64,000 nucleotides of DNA, taken from positions 558,001 through 622,000 of the forward strand of contig CAWBVW010000001.1 of assembly GCA_963792365.1 (NCBI GenBank), written 5' to 3'. The first letter of the stretch is position 1. The number at the start of each line of letters is the position of its first letter. Source of the stretch: JAOUGY01 sp963792365 (GTDB lineage: Bacteria; Actinomycetota; Acidimicrobiia; Spongiisociales; ZC4RG35). Shown here one piece after another: positions 49,585 to 62,655 of this stretch. The translations under genes were made by a program, and so were the position numbers. The notes beneath the pieces are model-generated. The model had not been told where the DNA came from. It searched no databases and saw only the letters and a program-made list of their open reading frames with translations.

Positions 49585-49865
49585 CGCCGCTTGGCGCCCT
49601 TCTCTCTCTTGTCCGCATGACCGCGGAACGTCCGGGTCGGTGCGAACTCACCGAGTTTGTGTCCGACCATCGATTCCGTGATGTACACCGGAACGTGCTT
49701 GCGCCCGTCGTGAACTGCCAGCGTGTGCCCGATCATCTCGGGAACGATCGTCGAGCGCCGGCTCCATGTCCGAACCACACGCTTCTCGTTCTTCGAGTTC
49801 AGGGCTTCGATCTTCTCGAGCAGGTGATCGTCGACGAAAGGGCCCTTCTTCAAACTACGCGCCAT
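49581..49865 (-). CDS. rpsS: 30S ribosomal protein S19
   Basis: 94 aa. Head protein of the 30S subunit, with RSLKKGPFVDDHLLEKIE, TWSRRSTIVPEMIGHTLAVH and GHKLGEFAPTRTFRGH. It is 3 bp after rplB. Confidence 0.98.
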   Translation of the reverse strand: MARSLKKGPFVDDHLLEKIEALNSKNEKRVVRTWSRRSTIVPEMIGHTLAVHDGRKHVPVYITESMVGHKLGEFAPTRTFRGHADKREKGAKRR

Positions 49866-49868
49866 CGC

Positions 49869-50705
49869 TTACCTCCGACCCTTCGTGTTCCGACGGCGCA
49901 CGATGTCTTTGTTCGACGCCTTTTTCTTCGACCGGGTCCGGCCCTCGGGCTTACCCCATGGGCTGACTGGGTGACGGCCACCAGAGCTCTTCCCTTCACC
50001 ACCGCCGAGCGGATGGTCCACGGGGTTCATGGCCACGCCTCGGGTTTGGGGACGAACGCCCTTCCACCGGTTGCGGCCGGCCTTGCCCAGCTTCACCAGC
50101 TCGGACTCGGTGTTCCCCACCTGACCGACGGTGGCCCGGCAATCGAGCGGCACCGTGCGCATCTCGCCGGAAGGCAACCGGAGCAGCGCCCGATCGTTCT
50201 CCTTCGACATGAGCTGAACCGACGAGCCCGCCGATCGTGCCAGCTTGGCGCCGCCACCGGGGCGCATCTCGATCGCGTGCACGTTGGTACCCGCAGGGAT
50301 GTTCCGAAGCGGCAGGGCGTTCCCCGGGCGAATGTCGGCGCCCGAACCGGACTCCAACATGTCCCCGACCTTGAGGCCGACGGGGGCGAGGATGTATCGC
50401 TTCTCACCGTCCACGTAGTGGAGCAGCGCGATACGAGCGTTTCGGTTGGGGTCGTACTCGATCGAGGCGACCTTGGCCGGCACCGAGTCCTTCGTCCGAC
50501 GGAAGTCGATGATGCGGTACTTCTGCTTGTGGCCACCGCCTCGATGACGCGACGTGACCCGCCCGTAGACATTGCGTCCGCCCGTCGAGGGCTTCTTTGC
50601 CAGCAACGACTTCTCGGGCTCGTTCTTCTTCGTGACCTCGGCGAAGTCGGAGACGGTCTGGAACCGTCGCCCCGCCGAAGTCGGCTTGCGCTTGTTCACT
50701 GCCAT
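49869..50705 (-). CDS. rplB: 50S ribosomal protein L2
   Basis: 278 aa. L2 helps form the peptidyl-transferase centre and subunit contacts. GGGHKQKYRIIDFRR and MNPVDHPLGGGEGKSSGGRH (with the conserved His) are present, as is the basic tail KDIVRRRNTKGRR. Confidence 0.98.
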   Translation of the reverse strand: MAVNKRKPTSAGRRFQTVSDFAEVTKKNEPEKSLLAKKPSTGGRNVYGRVTSRHRGGGHKQKYRIIDFRRTKDSVPAKVASIEYDPNRNARIALLHYVDGEKRYILAPVGLKVGDMLESGSGADIRPGNALPLRNIPAGTNVHAIEMRPGGGAKLARSAGSSVQLMSKENDRALLRLPSGEMRTVPLDCRATVGQVGNTESELVKLGKAGRNRWKGVRPQTRGVAMNPVDHPLGGGEGKSSGGRHPVSPWGKPEGRTRSKKKASNKDIVRRRNTKGRR

Positions 50706-50706
50706 C

Positions 50707-50994
50707 TCAGACTCCGAACAGTTCGATCGATTGGCCCTCAGCCAGTGTGACGAGGGCTCGTTTCACGTTCTTGCGCTTTCCCGTCACCCAGCCGGTGCGC
50801 TTTACCTTGCCTTGGCGATTCTGGGTGTTCACCGAGGTGACCTTCACATCGAAGATCTCCTGGATCGCCTGTTTGATCTCGGTCTTGTTGGAGCGAGGAT
50901 CGACCATGAAGGTGTAGGTGTTCGAGTTCTCGATGAGGTCGTATGACTTCTCCGAGATGACCGGCTCGAAGATGATGTCGCGTGGGTCCTTCAT
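50707..50994 (-). CDS. rplW: 50S ribosomal protein L23
   Basis: 95 aa. Tunnel-exit protein and docking site for trigger factor and SRP. VISEKSYDLIENSNTYTFMV, FDVKVTSVNTQNRQGK and the Lys-rich RTGWVTGKRKNVKRA loop are typical. It overlaps the rplD stop by 1 nt. Confidence 0.97.
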   Translation of the reverse strand: MKDPRDIIFEPVISEKSYDLIENSNTYTFMVDPRSNKTEIKQAIQEIFDVKVTSVNTQNRQGKVKRTGWVTGKRKNVKRALVTLAEGQSIELFGV

Positions 50995-51695
50995 CAGCCC
51001 TCACCTCCTTCGGCGGCCGCAGTTTCCTTGGATTCCTTGACGAAGTCGTCGGCAGCCACTTCGTAGCGCTTGCCCGGGCGACCGACCGCCTCGACCGTGT
51101 CCGTGGTGAACACGACACGATCGGACCACAACACGTCGTAGGTGGTGACATGTCCCGGCTCGACGACGATCACGTTCTGGAGGTTCCGGAACGCACGGTG
51201 GGCGATGACGTCACCTCGATCGACGACCAGGAGGGTCTTGCGACCGGCCCCGATCTTGTCGAGAAACTCGACGGCCCGCTTCGTCTTGGCCGTGTCCCAG
51301 TCGAAGGTGTCGATCACGAGAACCGCATCCTCGGAGGCGCGAGCCGAGAGCGCCGATCGGAGTGCCAGGCGCTTCATCTTCTTGGGGGTGCGCTGGCTGT
51401 AGTCACGCGGCTTGGGCCCATGGGCGATACCGCCGCCGGCCCAATGTGGTGCACGAATCGAACCTTGCCGAGCACGACCGAGACCCTTCTGGCGCCACGG
51501 CTTCCGACCGCCACCACGAACCTCTGCGCGGGTCTTCGTCGACGCCGTTCCGGAGCGGGCACCTGCCAGCTGGGCGGTCACGACCTGATGCATGACAGCG
51601 TGATTTGGCTCGATCCCGAAGATCTCGGCATCGAGAGTGACATCGCCCTTGGCCGAGCCGTCGGTCCCGAAGTGTGTCGCTCTGATCTCAGACAT
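50994..51695 (-). CDS. rplD: 50S ribosomal protein L4
   Basis: 233 aa from MSEIRATHFG. Its loop reaches the exit tunnel: TRAEVRGGGRKPWRQKGLGRARQGS (landmark KPWRQKGLGRARQG). In other bacteria L4 also regulates the S10 operon. The start overlaps the rplC end by 8 nt. A short acidic tail (KESKETAAAEGGEG) follows the core. Confidence 0.97.
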   Translation of the reverse strand: MSEIRATHFGTDGSAKGDVTLDAEIFGIEPNHAVMHQVVTAQLAGARSGTASTKTRAEVRGGGRKPWRQKGLGRARQGSIRAPHWAGGGIAHGPKPRDYSQRTPKKMKRLALRSALSARASEDAVLVIDTFDWDTAKTKRAVEFLDKIGAGRKTLLVVDRGDVIAHRAFRNLQNVIVVEPGHVTTYDVLWSDRVVFTTDTVEAVGRPGKRYEVAADDFVKESKETAAAEGGEG

Positions 51696-52347
51696 CGCTC
51701 GCACTCCTCGCCTTCACGGCTTCACGGACGAGCACGATCGAGCCGTTGGGTCCAGGCACCGGACCACCGAGCAGCAGCAGGCCGCGCTCTGCGTCCACCT
51801 CGACGATCTCGAGGTTGAGAATGGTGGTCTTGTCGCCACCCATCCGCCCCGCCATGCGAGTCCCCTTGAACACACGTGCAGGAGTCGCGCATGCGCCGAT
51901 CGACCCCGGTGCACGATGCTTCTTGTGGTTTCCGTGGCTTGCGCCCTGACCTGAGAAGTTGTGACGCTTCATCACTCCAGCGAAGCCCTTGCCCTTCGAG
52001 ATCCCTGTGACGTCGGCCTTTCCACCCTTGACCAGCACGTCACCGATCCCGATCTCTTGACCGATCTCGAAGCCGGTGGCGTCGTCGACTCGCACCTCGA
52101 CCAGGTTCGCCACCGGTGCGACTCCGGCCTTGGCGAAGTGCCCGGCGTCCGGCTTGTTGACACGATTCGGCTTGACGTCACCGAACCCGATCTGGACGGC
52201 CGAGTAGCCATCGGTCTCGGGACGCTTGACCTGCACGATGTGGCAAGGCCCAGCTTTGATCACGGTCACCGGGATCGCCCTGGCGTCGGCGTCGAAGATC
52301 TGCGTCATCCCCAGCTTCTCGCCAAGAATCGCATTCAATGAACTCAT
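51688..52347 (-). CDS. rplC: 50S ribosomal protein L3
   Basis: 219 aa from MSSLNAILGEKLGMTQIF. L3 starts 50S assembly and nears the peptidyl-transferase centre. VTGISKGKGFAGVMKRHNFSGQGASHG is the central extension region (landmark GKGFAGVMKRHNF), and GRMGGDKTT is conserved. Confidence 0.98.
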   Translation of the reverse strand: MSSLNAILGEKLGMTQIFDADARAIPVTVIKAGPCHIVQVKRPETDGYSAVQIGFGDVKPNRVNKPDAGHFAKAGVAPVANLVEVRVDDATGFEIGQEIGIGDVLVKGGKADVTGISKGKGFAGVMKRHNFSGQGASHGNHKKHRAPGSIGACATPARVFKGTRMAGRMGGDKTTILNLEIVEVDAERGLLLLGGPVPGPNGSIVLVREAVKARSASDV

Positions 52348-52405
52348 GCCTGCACCTCCGAACACTCAGATCTACGCATGGCGCAGGACGCAAGACGCAA
52401 GACGG

Positions 52406-52714
52406 TCACAGCTTGATCTCCACTTCCACACCTGCGGGCAAGTCGAGCCGCATGAGGGAGTCCACGGTCTTCGGCGTCGGCTCGAGGATGTCGATCAGAC
52501 GCTTGTGGATGCGCAGCTCGAAGTGCTCGCGAGACGTCTTGTGCACATGCGGTCCACGGATCACGCAGTACCGATGGATCTCGGTCGGGAGCGGCACCGG
52601 CCCCTTGATCTTCGCCTGGGTGCGGACAACGGTCTCGGCGATCTTCTTCGACGACTCGTCGACGACCTGATGGTCGTACGCCTTCAACCTGATCCTGATC
52701 TTCTGATCTGACAT
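52406..52714 (-). CDS. rpsJ: 30S ribosomal protein S10
   Basis: 102 aa. S10 is both a 30S protein and the NusE partner of NusG/NusB. KIRIRLKAYDHQVVDESSKKI and VHKTSREHFELRIHKRLIDI are typical. First gene of the S10 cluster, 88 bp after tuf copy 2. Confidence 0.98.
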   Translation of the reverse strand: MSDQKIRIRLKAYDHQVVDESSKKIAETVVRTQAKIKGPVPLPTEIHRYCVIRGPHVHKTSREHFELRIHKRLIDILEPTPKTVDSLMRLDLPAGVEVEIKL

Positions 52715-52721
52715 TTCTTCC

Positions 52722-52800
52722 CTGTCTCCAGTCTCCGGTCTCCAGTCTCCAGTTCCCGCTCAGTCACCGACTGGCGACCGGGGACTGGGGACTCGGGACT
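52722..52800. repeat. CAGTCTC-family heptad element after tuf copy 2
   Basis: Same layout as the element after tuf copy 1: left arm of CAGTCTC/CGGTCTC units (52722-52756), then an inverted arm of GACTGGC, GACCGGG, GACTGGG, GACTCGG units. It has one more 7-nt unit in the right arm than the copy at 3111-3182. It ends at the tuf stop (52803). Confidence 0.9.
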
Positions 52801-52802
52801 CT

Positions 52803-53993
52803 CTACTTGTTGATCTTGGTGACCCGGCCGGCGCCAACCGTCCGACCACCCTCACGAATCGCAAACCGCTGCCCCTCATCCATCGCAATCGGAGTGATCA
52901 ACTCAACCGTCATCTCCGTATTGTCACCAGGCATCACCATCTGCGTCCCCTCAGGCAACGTCACCGCACCCGTCACATCCGTCGTCCGGAAATAAAACTG
53001 CGGCCGATACCCCGAGAAAAACGGATTATGACGGCCACCCTCCTCACGAGTCAGAATATAAACCTGAGCCTCAAAATCGGTATGCGGAGTGATCGAACCC
53101 GGCTTGGCCAACACCTGACCACGCTCAACCTCATCCTTACCAACCCCCCGCAACAACACCCCAACATTGTCCCCAGCCTGACCCTGATCCAACAACTTCC
53201 GGAACATCTCAATCCCAGTAGCCACCGTCTTACGAGTATCCCGAATCCCAACGATCTCAACCTCTTCGTTCACATTCAAAACACCCTGCTCGATCTTCCC
53301 AGTCACCACCGTCCCCCGACCCGTGATACTGAACACATCCTCAATCGGCATCAAAAACGGCTTATCCGTATCCCGATCAGGCTCAGGAACAAACGAATCC
53401 ACCGCATCCATCAACTCCATCACCTGATCCTGCGACGCCTCATCACCCTCCAACGCCTTCAACGCAGAACCACGCACCACCGGAATGTCATCACCCGGAA
53501 ACTCATACTCAGTCAACAGATCACGAACCTCCAACTCGACCAAATCGAGCAGCTCCTCATCATCCACCATGTCAACCTTGTTCAAAAACACCACAATCGA
53601 CGGCACACCCACCTGACGGGCCAACAACACATGCTCCCGCGTCTGCGGCATCGGCCCATCCGTAGCCGACACCACCAAAATCGCACCATCCACCTGCGCA
53701 GCACCCGTAATCATGTTCTTGATGTAATCAGCATGACCCGGCATATCCACATGCGCATAATGCCGATTCGCCGTCTCATACTCCACATGAGCGATCTGAA
53801 TCGTGATCCCCCGCTCACGCTCCTCAGGCGCCTTATCAATATTCTCAAAATCCGTGAACGCGTTGTTCCCACCCACACGCTCAAACAAAGTCTTCGTAAT
53901 CGCAGCCGTCAACGTCGTCTTCCCATGATCAATATGACCCATCGTCCCAACATTCACATGCGGCTTCGTACGCTCAAACTTCGCCTTCGCCAT
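52803..53993 (-). CDS. tuf: elongation factor Tu, copy 2
   Basis: 396 aa, protein identical to copy 1, and I see no nucleotide difference over the coding region. The two copies diverge immediately upstream of the ATG. This copy sits at the standard place, 35 bp after fusA and before rpsJ. It has the same G/T-ending codon usage and DMPGH G3 motif as copy 1. Confidence 0.98.
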   Translation of the reverse strand: MAKAKFERTKPHVNVGTMGHIDHGKTTLTAAITKTLFERVGGNNAFTDFENIDKAPEERERGITIQIAHVEYETANRHYAHVDMPGHADYIKNMITGAAQVDGAILVVSATDGPMPQTREHVLLARQVGVPSIVVFLNKVDMVDDEELLDLVELEVRDLLTEYEFPGDDIPVVRGSALKALEGDEASQDQVMELMDAVDSFVPEPDRDTDKPFLMPIEDVFSITGRGTVVTGKIEQGVLNVNEEVEIVGIRDTRKTVATGIEMFRKLLDQGQAGDNVGVLLRGVGKDEVERGQVLAKPGSITPHTDFEAQVYILTREEGGRHNPFFSGYRPQFYFRTTDVTGAVTLPEGTQMVMPGDNTEMTVELITPIAMDEGQRFAIREGGRTVGAGRVTKINK

Positions 53994-54028
53994 GATGACT
54001 TCTCCTGGTCTCTCTCTACTGGGTGTGT

Positions 54029-56137
54029 TCAGGAACCGCGCCTGCTCGCCACGATCTCTTCGGCGAGGGTGTTCGGCACGTCTTGATATGAATGGAACTG
54101 CATCGAATACGAGGCACGACCCTGGGTCTTCGACCGCAGGTCTCCCACGTACCCGAACATCTCTGACAGGGGCACCAGCGCCTTGACGACTCGTGCGTTG
54201 CCGCGCTGGTTCATCGACTCGACCTGGCCCCGCCTCGAGTTGAGGTCGCCGATGACGTCGCCCATATAGTCCTCGGGCGTCGTCACTTCGACTTCCATCA
54301 TCGGTTCGAGGAGTTTGACGCCGGCCTTGCGGGCCGCCTCCTGCAGCGCCATGGAGCCGGCGATGCGGAACGCCATCTCCGACGAGTCCACATCGTGGTA
54401 CGAACCGTCGACCAGCACTGCCCTGACGTCGACCAGCGGGTAGCCGGCCAGCACTCCGTTGTCGAGTGCCTGCTCGATGCCGGAGTCGACCGCCGGGATG
54501 TACTCACGGGGCACCTTGCCGCCCTTGATCTCGTCGACGAACTCGTATCCGCCGCCAGGACCCGTGGGTTCGAGGTTGATGATCACATGGGCGTATTGAC
54601 CCTTACCACCGGTCTGCTTGACGTACTTGAGGTCCACCCGCTCGACGGGCGCCTTGATCGTCTCGCGATAGGCCACCTGGGGGCGTCCGACGTTTGCCGC
54701 CACTCTGAATTCCCGGACCAAACGGTCGACCAGGATCTCGAGGTGGAGCTCGCCCATGCCAGCGATGATCGTCTGACCGGTTTCGTCATCGGTCCGCACC
54801 AAGAACGTCGGGTCCTCCTCGGCGAGCTTCTGAAGCGACTCAGAGAGCTTCTCCTCGTCGGACTTCGTCTTCGGCTCGATCGCCACCGAGATCACCGGCG
54901 CCGGGAAGGTCATCGACTCCAGTTGAACCTCGGCGCCCTGGGCTGCGAGCGTGTCACCTGTCTTCACGTTCTTGAGGCCGACTGCCGCCACGATGTCACC
55001 GGTGAACACATCGTCGATGTCTTCGCGGTGATTGGCGTGCATCCTCAGGATGCGGCCGAGCCGCTCCTTGTTGCCACTCGTGGTGTTGATCACGGTCTCG
55101 CCCTTTGCGGCGTGTCCCGAGTAGACCCGGAAGTACGTGAGCTTGCCCACATGCGGGTCGCTCATGATCTTGAAGGCGAGGGCCGAGAACGGCTCTGAAT
55201 CGTCCGCCTTGCGCACGATCTCGATCTCTTCGTCACCGGGCTTGTGCCCCTTCGTGGGCAGGACGTCGACCGGACTCGGGAGGTAGGTGACGATGGCGTC
55301 GAGCAGGAGCTGAACGCCCTTGTTCTTGAACGCCGACCCGCAGAACACGGGAGTGAAGAGATGATCGAGCGTGCCCTTTCGGACACCGGCCTTGATCTCG
55401 TCGACCGAGAGGTCGCCGTTCTCGAGGTACTTCTCGAGCAGGGTCTCGTCGGTCTCGGCGACCGCTTCCACGAGGGCGTGGCGATAGCTGTCGGCCCGCT
55501 CGGCCAGATCAGCAGGGATCTCGGTGGTGTCCCACTGCTTGCCGTCGTCGCCCTTCCACACGTGGGCTCGCAATTCGACGAGGTCGATGACGCCGAGGAA
55601 GTCGGACTCGGCACCGATGGGAAGCTGCATGACGAGAGGCTTGGCGTTGAGACGTTCGACGATCGAGTCGACATCGAAATAGAAGTCGGCTCCGGTCCGG
55701 TCGAGCTTGTTGATGAAGCAGATTCGAGGGACGCCGTAGCGATCCGCCTGACGCCAGACGGTCTCGGACTGGGGCTCGACGCCGGCCACACCGTCGAAGA
55801 CCGCCACAGCACCGTCGAGGACCCGAAGGCTGCGCTCGACCTCAACCGTGAAGTCCACGTGGCCCGGGGTGTCGATGATGTTGATGTTGTGGTCGTGCCA
55901 GATGCAGGTGGTGGCAGCGGAGGTGATGGTGATGCCCCGCTCCTGCTCCTGCTCCATCCAGTCCATGGTGGCGGCACCCTCGTGCACCTCACCGATCTTG
56001 TAGTTCTTGCCGGTGTAATAGAGGATGCGCTCGGTGAGCGTGGTCTTACCTGCGTCGATGTGCGCCATGATCCCGATGTTTCGAGTTCGGGTCAGCGGCA
56101 CCTGTCGCAAGTGTGACAGCGCGTTTCCATTGCTCAT
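54029..56137 (-). CDS. fusA: elongation factor G
   Basis: 702 aa. EF-G drives translocation and, with RRF, ribosome recycling. G1 is AHIDAGKT, G2 in ERGITITSAAT, G3 DTPGH and G4 NKLD. Five domains are complete, with GYPLVDVRAVLVDGSYHDVDSS in domain IV. It ends FHSYQDVPNTLAEEIVASRRGS. Codon usage is C/G-ending, unlike tuf next to it. Confidence 0.98.
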   Translation of the reverse strand: MSNGNALSHLRQVPLTRTRNIGIMAHIDAGKTTLTERILYYTGKNYKIGEVHEGAATMDWMEQEQERGITITSAATTCIWHDHNINIIDTPGHVDFTVEVERSLRVLDGAVAVFDGVAGVEPQSETVWRQADRYGVPRICFINKLDRTGADFYFDVDSIVERLNAKPLVMQLPIGAESDFLGVIDLVELRAHVWKGDDGKQWDTTEIPADLAERADSYRHALVEAVAETDETLLEKYLENGDLSVDEIKAGVRKGTLDHLFTPVFCGSAFKNKGVQLLLDAIVTYLPSPVDVLPTKGHKPGDEEIEIVRKADDSEPFSALAFKIMSDPHVGKLTYFRVYSGHAAKGETVINTTSGNKERLGRILRMHANHREDIDDVFTGDIVAAVGLKNVKTGDTLAAQGAEVQLESMTFPAPVISVAIEPKTKSDEEKLSESLQKLAEEDPTFLVRTDDETGQTIIAGMGELHLEILVDRLVREFRVAANVGRPQVAYRETIKAPVERVDLKYVKQTGGKGQYAHVIINLEPTGPGGGYEFVDEIKGGKVPREYIPAVDSGIEQALDNGVLAGYPLVDVRAVLVDGSYHDVDSSEMAFRIAGSMALQEAARKAGVKLLEPMMEVEVTTPEDYMGDVIGDLNSRRGQVESMNQRGNARVVKALVPLSEMFGYVGDLRSKTQGRASYSMQFHSYQDVPNTLAEEIVASRRGS

Positions 56138-56215
56138 GATCTCTTCTACTCCGGTCGTTATGGACTTGTGGGTGTGCCTGGCGAGTACCGGCAGGCGAAG
56201 CGTCTCGGCTTCAGC

Positions 56216-56684
56216 TCACCAGCGGTAGTGGGCGAAGGCTCGGTTCGACTCCGCCATCTTGTGGACGTCTTCTTTGCGCTTGATCGCTGCCCCCGAGTTG
56301 TTGGAGGCATCTAGAATCTCGTTTGCGAGCCGGGCGGACATCGTCGGCTCCTTGCGGCGGCGGGCGAAGCTCACCAACCAGCGAATGGCCAGGGTGTTCG
56401 ATCTCCGTGGGGATACCTCGACCGGGACCTGATACGAAGACCCACCAACGCGAACGCGACCGGACCTCGACCTGGGGCCGGATGTTGTCGACAGCCCGCT
56501 TGAGGACGTTCACAGGATCCTGATTGGAGCGACGCTCGACCAGCTCGAGTGCGTCGTAGACGATCGAGCGGGCGACATCCTTCTTCCCCTTCAGCAGGAC
56601 CTTGTTGATGACCTGGCTGACGAGGACGCTCCGGAACACCGGATCGGGTGCGATCTTCCTCTTCTGGGCGGGGGCTCGACGCAT
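56216..56684 (-). CDS. rpsG: 30S ribosomal protein S7, interrupted by a one-base insertion
   Basis: The first 80 or so residues (MRRAPAQKRKIAPDPVFRS to DNIRPQVEVRSR) are normal S7. Then one extra base (an A on the plus strand, in the GAAC run at 56453-56454) shifts the frame. The second frame resumes with RVGGSSYQVPVEVSPRRSN and runs correctly to NRAFAHYRW and TGA at 56216-56218. The span is 469 nt, that is 156 codons plus one base; S7 is normally about 156 aa. Without correction the frame ends at 56211. S7 nucleates the 30S head and is essential. The start overlaps the rpsL stop (TAATG). Confidence 0.92.
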
Positions 56685-57055
56685 TAGCTCTCCTTCTTGG
56701 CCCCATAGCGGGAGCGGGCTTGCTTGCGGTCCTTGACGCCGGAGGCGTCGAGCGTTCCGCGAATGACCTTGTAGCGAACACCGGGAAGGTCGCGAACACG
56801 CCCTCCACGAACGAGCACGATGGAGTGCTCCTGGAGGTTGTGACCCTCTCCTGGGATGTAGGCAGTGATCTCGTAGCCGGTCGACAGTCGCACGCGGGCG
56901 ACCTTGCGCAGTGCCGAGTTCGGCTTCTTGGGGGTGACGGTGTACACACGGGTGCACACGCCTCGCGCCTGAGGAGCACCGGCGAGACCTGCGGTCTTGG
57001 CCTTCTTCTTCTTCTTTTGCCTGCCCTCGCGAACGAGTTGCTGGATTGTCGGCAT
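56684..57055 (-). CDS. rpsL: 30S ribosomal protein S12
   Basis: 123 aa. S12 monitors decoding, and streptomycin resistance mutations map to it. PTIQQLVREGRQKKKKKAKT opens the gene. KKPNSALRKVARVRL and GEGHNLQEHSIVLVRGGRVRDLPGVRY hold the two resistance loops with the sensitive-type Lys residue in KKPNS; PGVRY follows the second loop, where Glu-His-Ser is preceded by Gln in the NLQEH context. It is the first gene of the str operon. Confidence 0.98.
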   Translation of the reverse strand: MPTIQQLVREGRQKKKKKAKTAGLAGAPQARGVCTRVYTVTPKKPNSALRKVARVRLSTGYEITAYIPGEGHNLQEHSIVLVRGGRVRDLPGVRYKVIRGTLDASGVKDRKQARSRYGAKKES

Positions 57056-57271
57056 GTCACTCCTAACGCGGACGAGAAACCCTTGGATCGGCTGGGCGTC
57101 TCGTGTCTTCTGACCCGGCTCCCGGAGGCACCTCGGCGCAGGTCACGCCACCAGGAACCAGTCAGGAGTTTGGGTGGGATGCCGGCGCCCGGCGCCAGAA
57201 ACCCTTGGTCCACAACCGTCGGCTGACGCCGGGCGGCGATGAACACCCGTGGTACTCGACCACGGCCCGCC

Positions 57272-57300
57272 AGTATACGGACGCAGTCTGCACGGGTCAA
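57272..57300 (-). promoter_or_regulatory. strong putative promoter of rpsL-rpsG-fusA-tuf
   Basis: Minus strand TTGACC (57295-57300), 17-bp spacer, TATACT (57272-57277): five of six matches to each housekeeping box. The leader to rpsL would be about 210 nt. Confidence 0.7.
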
Positions 57301-57631
57301 AACCCGGGTCGGCGACCCGAGATCGAGCAGATTAGCCGCACCGGGCGCAAACCCAAGGACCTGTTCCCCGTGGAGTCTGTTTCTCGGGAATGACGGAACT
57401 CCACCCCGTCTGCTGGGTCATGTCACCAGTTGCGTCGGAAGCCAACGACGCAACGGAGATGCAGGAGCCAGGCGTCGGGCCCATCCCGATGTCGAAGGGA
57501 ACCACGCATCTCCATGTCATCGGGGGCCCTCGGAGGGGGGGCGCCCCGATGACCCCCGGCACCATCGCCCCCGAGAAGATTTCCGAATACCGGGAACTCT
57601 GGGGCGGCGGAGGTGTCGTATGACTGGGAAC

Positions 57632-57722
57632 GCCCGTTGCACCCAACGGGCAGACCCGTGAGATACCCGGATCGGACGCCGGACCACCCCCATCGCCGGC
57701 GTCGGAGGGGACCGGGTATCTC
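57632..57722. ncRNA. candidate structured RNA element in rpsL upstream gap
   Basis: A GCCCGTTG-CACC-CAACGGGC hairpin (57632-57651) is followed after 8 nt by a two-tier stem: 57660-57670 with 57712-57722 (GAGATACCCGG/CCGGGTATCTC, 11 bp), and inside it 57675-57682 with 57696-57703 (GACGCCGG/CCGGCGTC, 8 bp). The strand of any transcript is unknown. It does not fit an RNA family I recognise. Confidence 0.4.
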
Positions 57723-58140
57723 TATCGAGCCGGATGGGGGAGGGGACCACCCCATGGCCTTCCCCGCCGGCTACTTCTGGACTCACTGTGGTCGAAAGGG
57801 GCCTCGAGGGTTCGGCGAGCGAGCCGTCGACCCGTTCCGACACAGAAGGACAAACGGGCGGCTTCCACCTCACGGACGATGTCCCTGACCTCCCGGGTGG
57901 ATTGACGGCCATCATCGCCGAACACGACCTCATGACCGCCCTCGGGGTGAGCAGCCATGACCCGTGCGAGATCAACGGTCGGTGCAAGCCACCGCGGCAG
58001 CGCGGGCGCGGAAGCAAGCAACCGCAGCAGTTCGCCGCCGATACGCGTACGTGGCGCGCCCGCTTGGACGGCGAAAGCGCGCATTCAAGAGTCGGGAGGC
58101 GCCCAGCGGTGTTGGTCGCCGACTGGCGATCCGATGGTCG

Positions 58141-58584
58141 TCACAAATGCCACGTGAGGATTCCGCATTCATCGAAAGCTCCTGCGCCCGCCGACCGATA
58201 GGTGGCGATCGCGATGGCATCACCGGACTCGACCGGAACCCACATCTCGCGGCAGCCCTTTTCTCGGGCGAGCTCGACGAGGTGGCGAACGAGCGCTCGA
58301 CCGATGCCCCGACGGCGATGACTCTCCTGAACGCCCAACTCGTAGAGGAGCATCTCGAAGGCCTTGTCCGGGTGTGCGATCTCAACACCGGTGACAAAGC
58401 CGACCACCTCCCCGGCATCGACCGCAAACACGAGATGGTGACCGGTTCGCTGTAGAAAGTCCAGGGTCCACGAGCGATCGGGAGGATGGTCGAAGACGTC
58501 GGCCGTCAGAACGAGATCGACATCGTCAGATGTGACGGCTCGGATCACCACGCCGCCTTGGTCTTGGGCGGTCACGCCGGGCAT
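58141..58584 (-). CDS. GNAT-family N-acetyltransferase, aminoglycoside 3-N-acetyltransferase-I-like
   Basis: 147 aa. The chain VLTADVFDHPPD, LVFAVDAGEVVGFVTGVEIAHPDK, LLYELGVQESHRRRGIGRAL (acetyl-CoA loop RRRGIG) follows the pattern of the AAC(3)-I/GNAT group. The start may be the ATG at 58584 or a later GTG (VVIRAV). It sits alone between rpoC and the str operon. Housekeeping homologues with this pattern are common in soil and marine bacteria, so drug resistance is not implied. Confidence 0.8.
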   Translation of the reverse strand: MPGVTAQDQGGVVIRAVTSDDVDLVLTADVFDHPPDRSWTLDFLQRTGHHLVFAVDAGEVVGFVTGVEIAHPDKAFEMLLYELGVQESHRRRGIGRALVRHLVELAREKGCREMWVPVESGDAIAIATYRSAGAGAFDECGILTWHL

Positions 58585-58629
58585 GATGCCACCTCGGCTA
58601 CAACCGTTTCAACCGACCTCTCCATCAAC

Positions 58630-58660
58630 AAGATCCTCCTGGCGGAGCCAGGAGGATCTT
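58630..58660 (-). terminator. Rho-independent terminator of rpoB-rpoC
   Basis: A perfect 14-bp stem (58630-58643 with 58647-58660) with a 3-nt loop, 45 bp past the rpoC stop. On the minus strand it is followed by TTGTTG, a modest U-rich tail. Confidence 0.88.
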
Positions 58661-58704
58661 GTCTCTTCAATCGGTGCCAAACACGGGTTCGGCTCTGCGG
58701 AGGC

Positions 58705-62649
<3,945 letters not shown>

Positions 62650-62655
62650 TTTGCT

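Larger units (their letters stand above)
57056..58140. other. 1.1-kb gap upstream of rpsL with promoter and folded elements
   Basis: No recognisable gene. The part near rpsL is its leader, with a promoter at 57272-57300 and a CCGTGGT/ACCACGG hairpin (57247-57265) at the predicted transcript start. Beyond it lie inverted repeats at 57516-57553, 57632-57651 and 57660-57722. A minus-strand frame at 57722-58084 could encode 120 residues but matches nothing I know and has a mixed third-position composition. Confidence 0.5.

Noticed and set aside
57722..58084. Minus-strand 120-codon frame in the rpsL-GNAT gap
   Set aside because: The middle reads like a plausible protein (helix-rich, Glu/Arg), but codon third positions are mixed, the C-terminal third is low complexity over a folded element, and nothing is recognised. 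Could be a small gene; not supported enough to call.
58141..58584. Aminoglycoside resistance gene
   Set aside because: Pattern resembles AAC(3)-I, but many chromosomal GNAT enzymes share it and there is no mobile-element context.
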